Notes under the pieces: generated by a model | Database searches by the model: none | The model's input: only the letters and a program-made list of their open reading frames with translations | What the model was told of the DNA's origin: nothing | NCBI GenBank assembly: GCA_903848645.1 | Contig: CAINGU010000113.1 | Span: 61,650-125,649 of the forward strand | DNA length: 64,000 nucleotides | Reading direction: 5' to 3' | Source: an uncultured cyanobacterium | GTDB taxonomy: Bacteria > Cyanobacteriota > Cyanobacteriia > Cyanobacteriales > Nostocaceae | Made by a program: the position numbers and the translations under genes | In this document: piece by piece, positions 63,007-64,000 of the stretch | How the letters are laid out: each line of letters starts with the position of its first letter | Numbering within the stretch: the first letter of the stretch is position 1

Positions 63007-64000
63007 TCAACCCTGAATTAATGTTTGAAAATCTGGCTCATTTTTAATCTCATCAAAATCAATATCAGTTGCAGCATCTTCTCGATAACTGGGATTAAAT
63101 TCCATAGCTTTTTGCAAGTTTTCTAAAGCTAATTCAACTTTTTTTTGGAGTGCATAACAGGCAGCTTTATTATAATACGCGCTAGGATAATCAGATTTAA
63201 TTTCTAATGCTTTATCAAAACTGATAATTGCTTGATCATCTTCTCCCAACATGACCAAGGTGTAACCGCGTTTATCCCAAATTTTAGGAGAATTGGGTTG
63301 AAATTCTAAAGCCTTATCAAAAGAAGCAACTGCATCTTCATAACGTTCTAATTCTACCAAAGATAAACCACGATTTACCCAAGCAACTCCATCATCAGGT
63401 TTAATTTTAGTAGCTTTATCAAAACAGTTAAAAGCTTCTTGATGTTTTCCTAAGTTTCCAAAAGCTACACCAATATCACACCAAGCTTGATGATATTCAG
63501 GATTAATTTTGATCGCTTGATTATAGGAAGCTATAGCATCTTTATAGCGTTTTAATCTATTGAGAATTATCCCACGTTTCAGCCAATTTTCTGGATTTTC
63601 AGGTTGAATTTTAATGAGTTGTTCATAAATAGCTAAAGCATCTTCATGACGTTTTTCTGAAAATAGGATTTCTGCTTGTTTGATATAATCATCAATAGAA
63701 ACTTTTGGTTGTAATTCTTCTGATGTTTGTTCTATTGTAGGTGTAATTTCCGCTAACTCTTTGAGAATTATATCTTTACGTTGTTGAGCATCAATTTCTA
63801 ACTTTTGCAAATTTTCTATAACGGTAATTTGCTGTTTTTTTACATCAATTTGTAAATCTGAAAACTGAGATGTAAATTCTCCCCCAGATTTTTCTAGATT
63901 ATCAATAATTTGCTGTTGTCGTTGAAAAGCTGCATTTTGTAATTCTCCCAGTTGTTGAGAAAATTCAATTTCTAACTTTTGCAAATTTTCCAGAACAGTA
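63007..64000 (-). CDS. TPR-repeat protein with coiled coil, 5' end outside the window
   Basis: The frame stays open to the last base, so the N-terminus is missing. The visible N-terminal 90 residues are repeated coiled-coil segments (EN-LQKLEIE... appears twice in related form). About seven TPR motifs follow (residues 95-320), for example AWCDIGVAFGNLGKHQEAF and AYYNKAACYALQ. The C-terminus YREDAATDIDFDEIKNEPDFQTLIQ is a common end of cyanobacterial TPR proteins (partly quoted). Scaffold function, partner unknown. Confidence 0.8.
   Translation of the reverse strand, partial: TVLENLQKLEIEFSQQLGELQNAAFQRQQQIIDNLEKSGGEFTSQFSDLQIDVKKQQITVIENLQKLEIDAQQRKDIILKELAEITPTIEQTSEELQPKVSIDDYIKQAEILFSEKRHEDALAIYEQLIKIQPENPENWLKRGIILNRLKRYKDAIASYNQAIKINPEYHQAWCDIGVAFGNLGKHQEAFNCFDKATKIKPDDGVAWVNRGLSLVELERYEDAVASFDKALEFQPNSPKIWDKRGYTLVMLGEDDQAIISFDKALEIKSDYPSAYYNKAACYALQKKVELALENLQKAMEFNPSYREDAATDIDFDEIKNEPDFQTLIQG

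Overview
The window is chromosomal DNA of a filamentous, heterocyst-forming cyanobacterium of the Nostocales, in the Anabaena/Nostoc/Dolichospermum neighbourhood. The evidence is photosynthesis genes (psaE, psb28, apcF, por, ndhO, cp12), a HetP-family heterocyst commitment protein, glnA convergent with the inhibitor gene gifA, the C-terminal half of a split-intein DnaE, many copies of the octamer GCGATCGC, heptamer tandem repeats and AT-rich DNA. No rRNA, tRNA or CRISPR array was seen. The first gene (hpnJ) and the last (a TPR protein) run off the window.

Layout. 0-7 kb: hopanoid side-chain genes hpnJ, hpnK and hpnI, interleaved with a J-domain protein, a secreted EndoU-like RNase, a DUF2237 protein and a cyclic-peptide-type ABC exporter. 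7-10 kb: CAP protein, rsmA, ispE, DUF3082. 10-16 kb: response regulator/AraC protein, a 1-kb spacer leading to a short hetP paralogue, a divergent trpC paralogue, rfbB with a glycosyltransferase. 16-24 kb: FKBP isomerase, phasin-like protein, a CblD (MMADHC)-like protein, a REP-associated transposase carrying its own repeat, dnaE-C, a Cys-rich microprotein, gatA, por, cysA. 24-36 kb (accessory): a stand-alone A-T-TE synthetase, a type ISP-like restriction-methylase, TPR protein, 2OG-Fe dioxygenase, sfsA, DUF2235 hydrolase, fructokinase. 36-42 kb: PedR-like redox regulator, an HTH/PIN toxin-antitoxin pair inserted before a zinc dehydrogenase, then the nitrogen-control pair gifA/glnA with NtcA-type sites, and apcF. 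43-50 kb: tlyA, cp12, a membrane GTPase, hicB with a frameshifted hicA, livG/livM, a RelE-type pair. 50-64 kb: pgi, two flavoproteins, mdh, ndhO, an Rpn-like nuclease, mutM, psaE, fibrillin, mraY, a PCP-reductase-domain microprotein, mog, psb28, TPR.

How the genes connect. HpnI, HpnK and HpnJ would successively add N-acetylglucosamine to bacteriohopanetetrol, deacetylate it and rearrange it to the cyclitol ether. GlnA is the ammonium-assimilating enzyme and GifA its protein inhibitor; NtcA-like sites placed for activation of glnA and repression of gifA give opposite nitrogen control. CP12 and PedR link carbon metabolism and transcription to photosynthetic redox state.

The most unusual material is repeat biology and degraded or divergent enzymes. 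A transposase ORF contains an exact copy of the REP hairpin lying just upstream of it. A 3'-flanking palindromic element occurs in the same orientation 3-13 nt after three unrelated stop codons. MITE-like elements carry nested 23-25 bp insertions. The TA module is bracketed by a duplicated 5' end of the next gene. Also notable are an adenylation domain lacking the amino-group-binding Asp, a TrpC paralogue lacking its catalytic Glu, and the frameshifted hicA.
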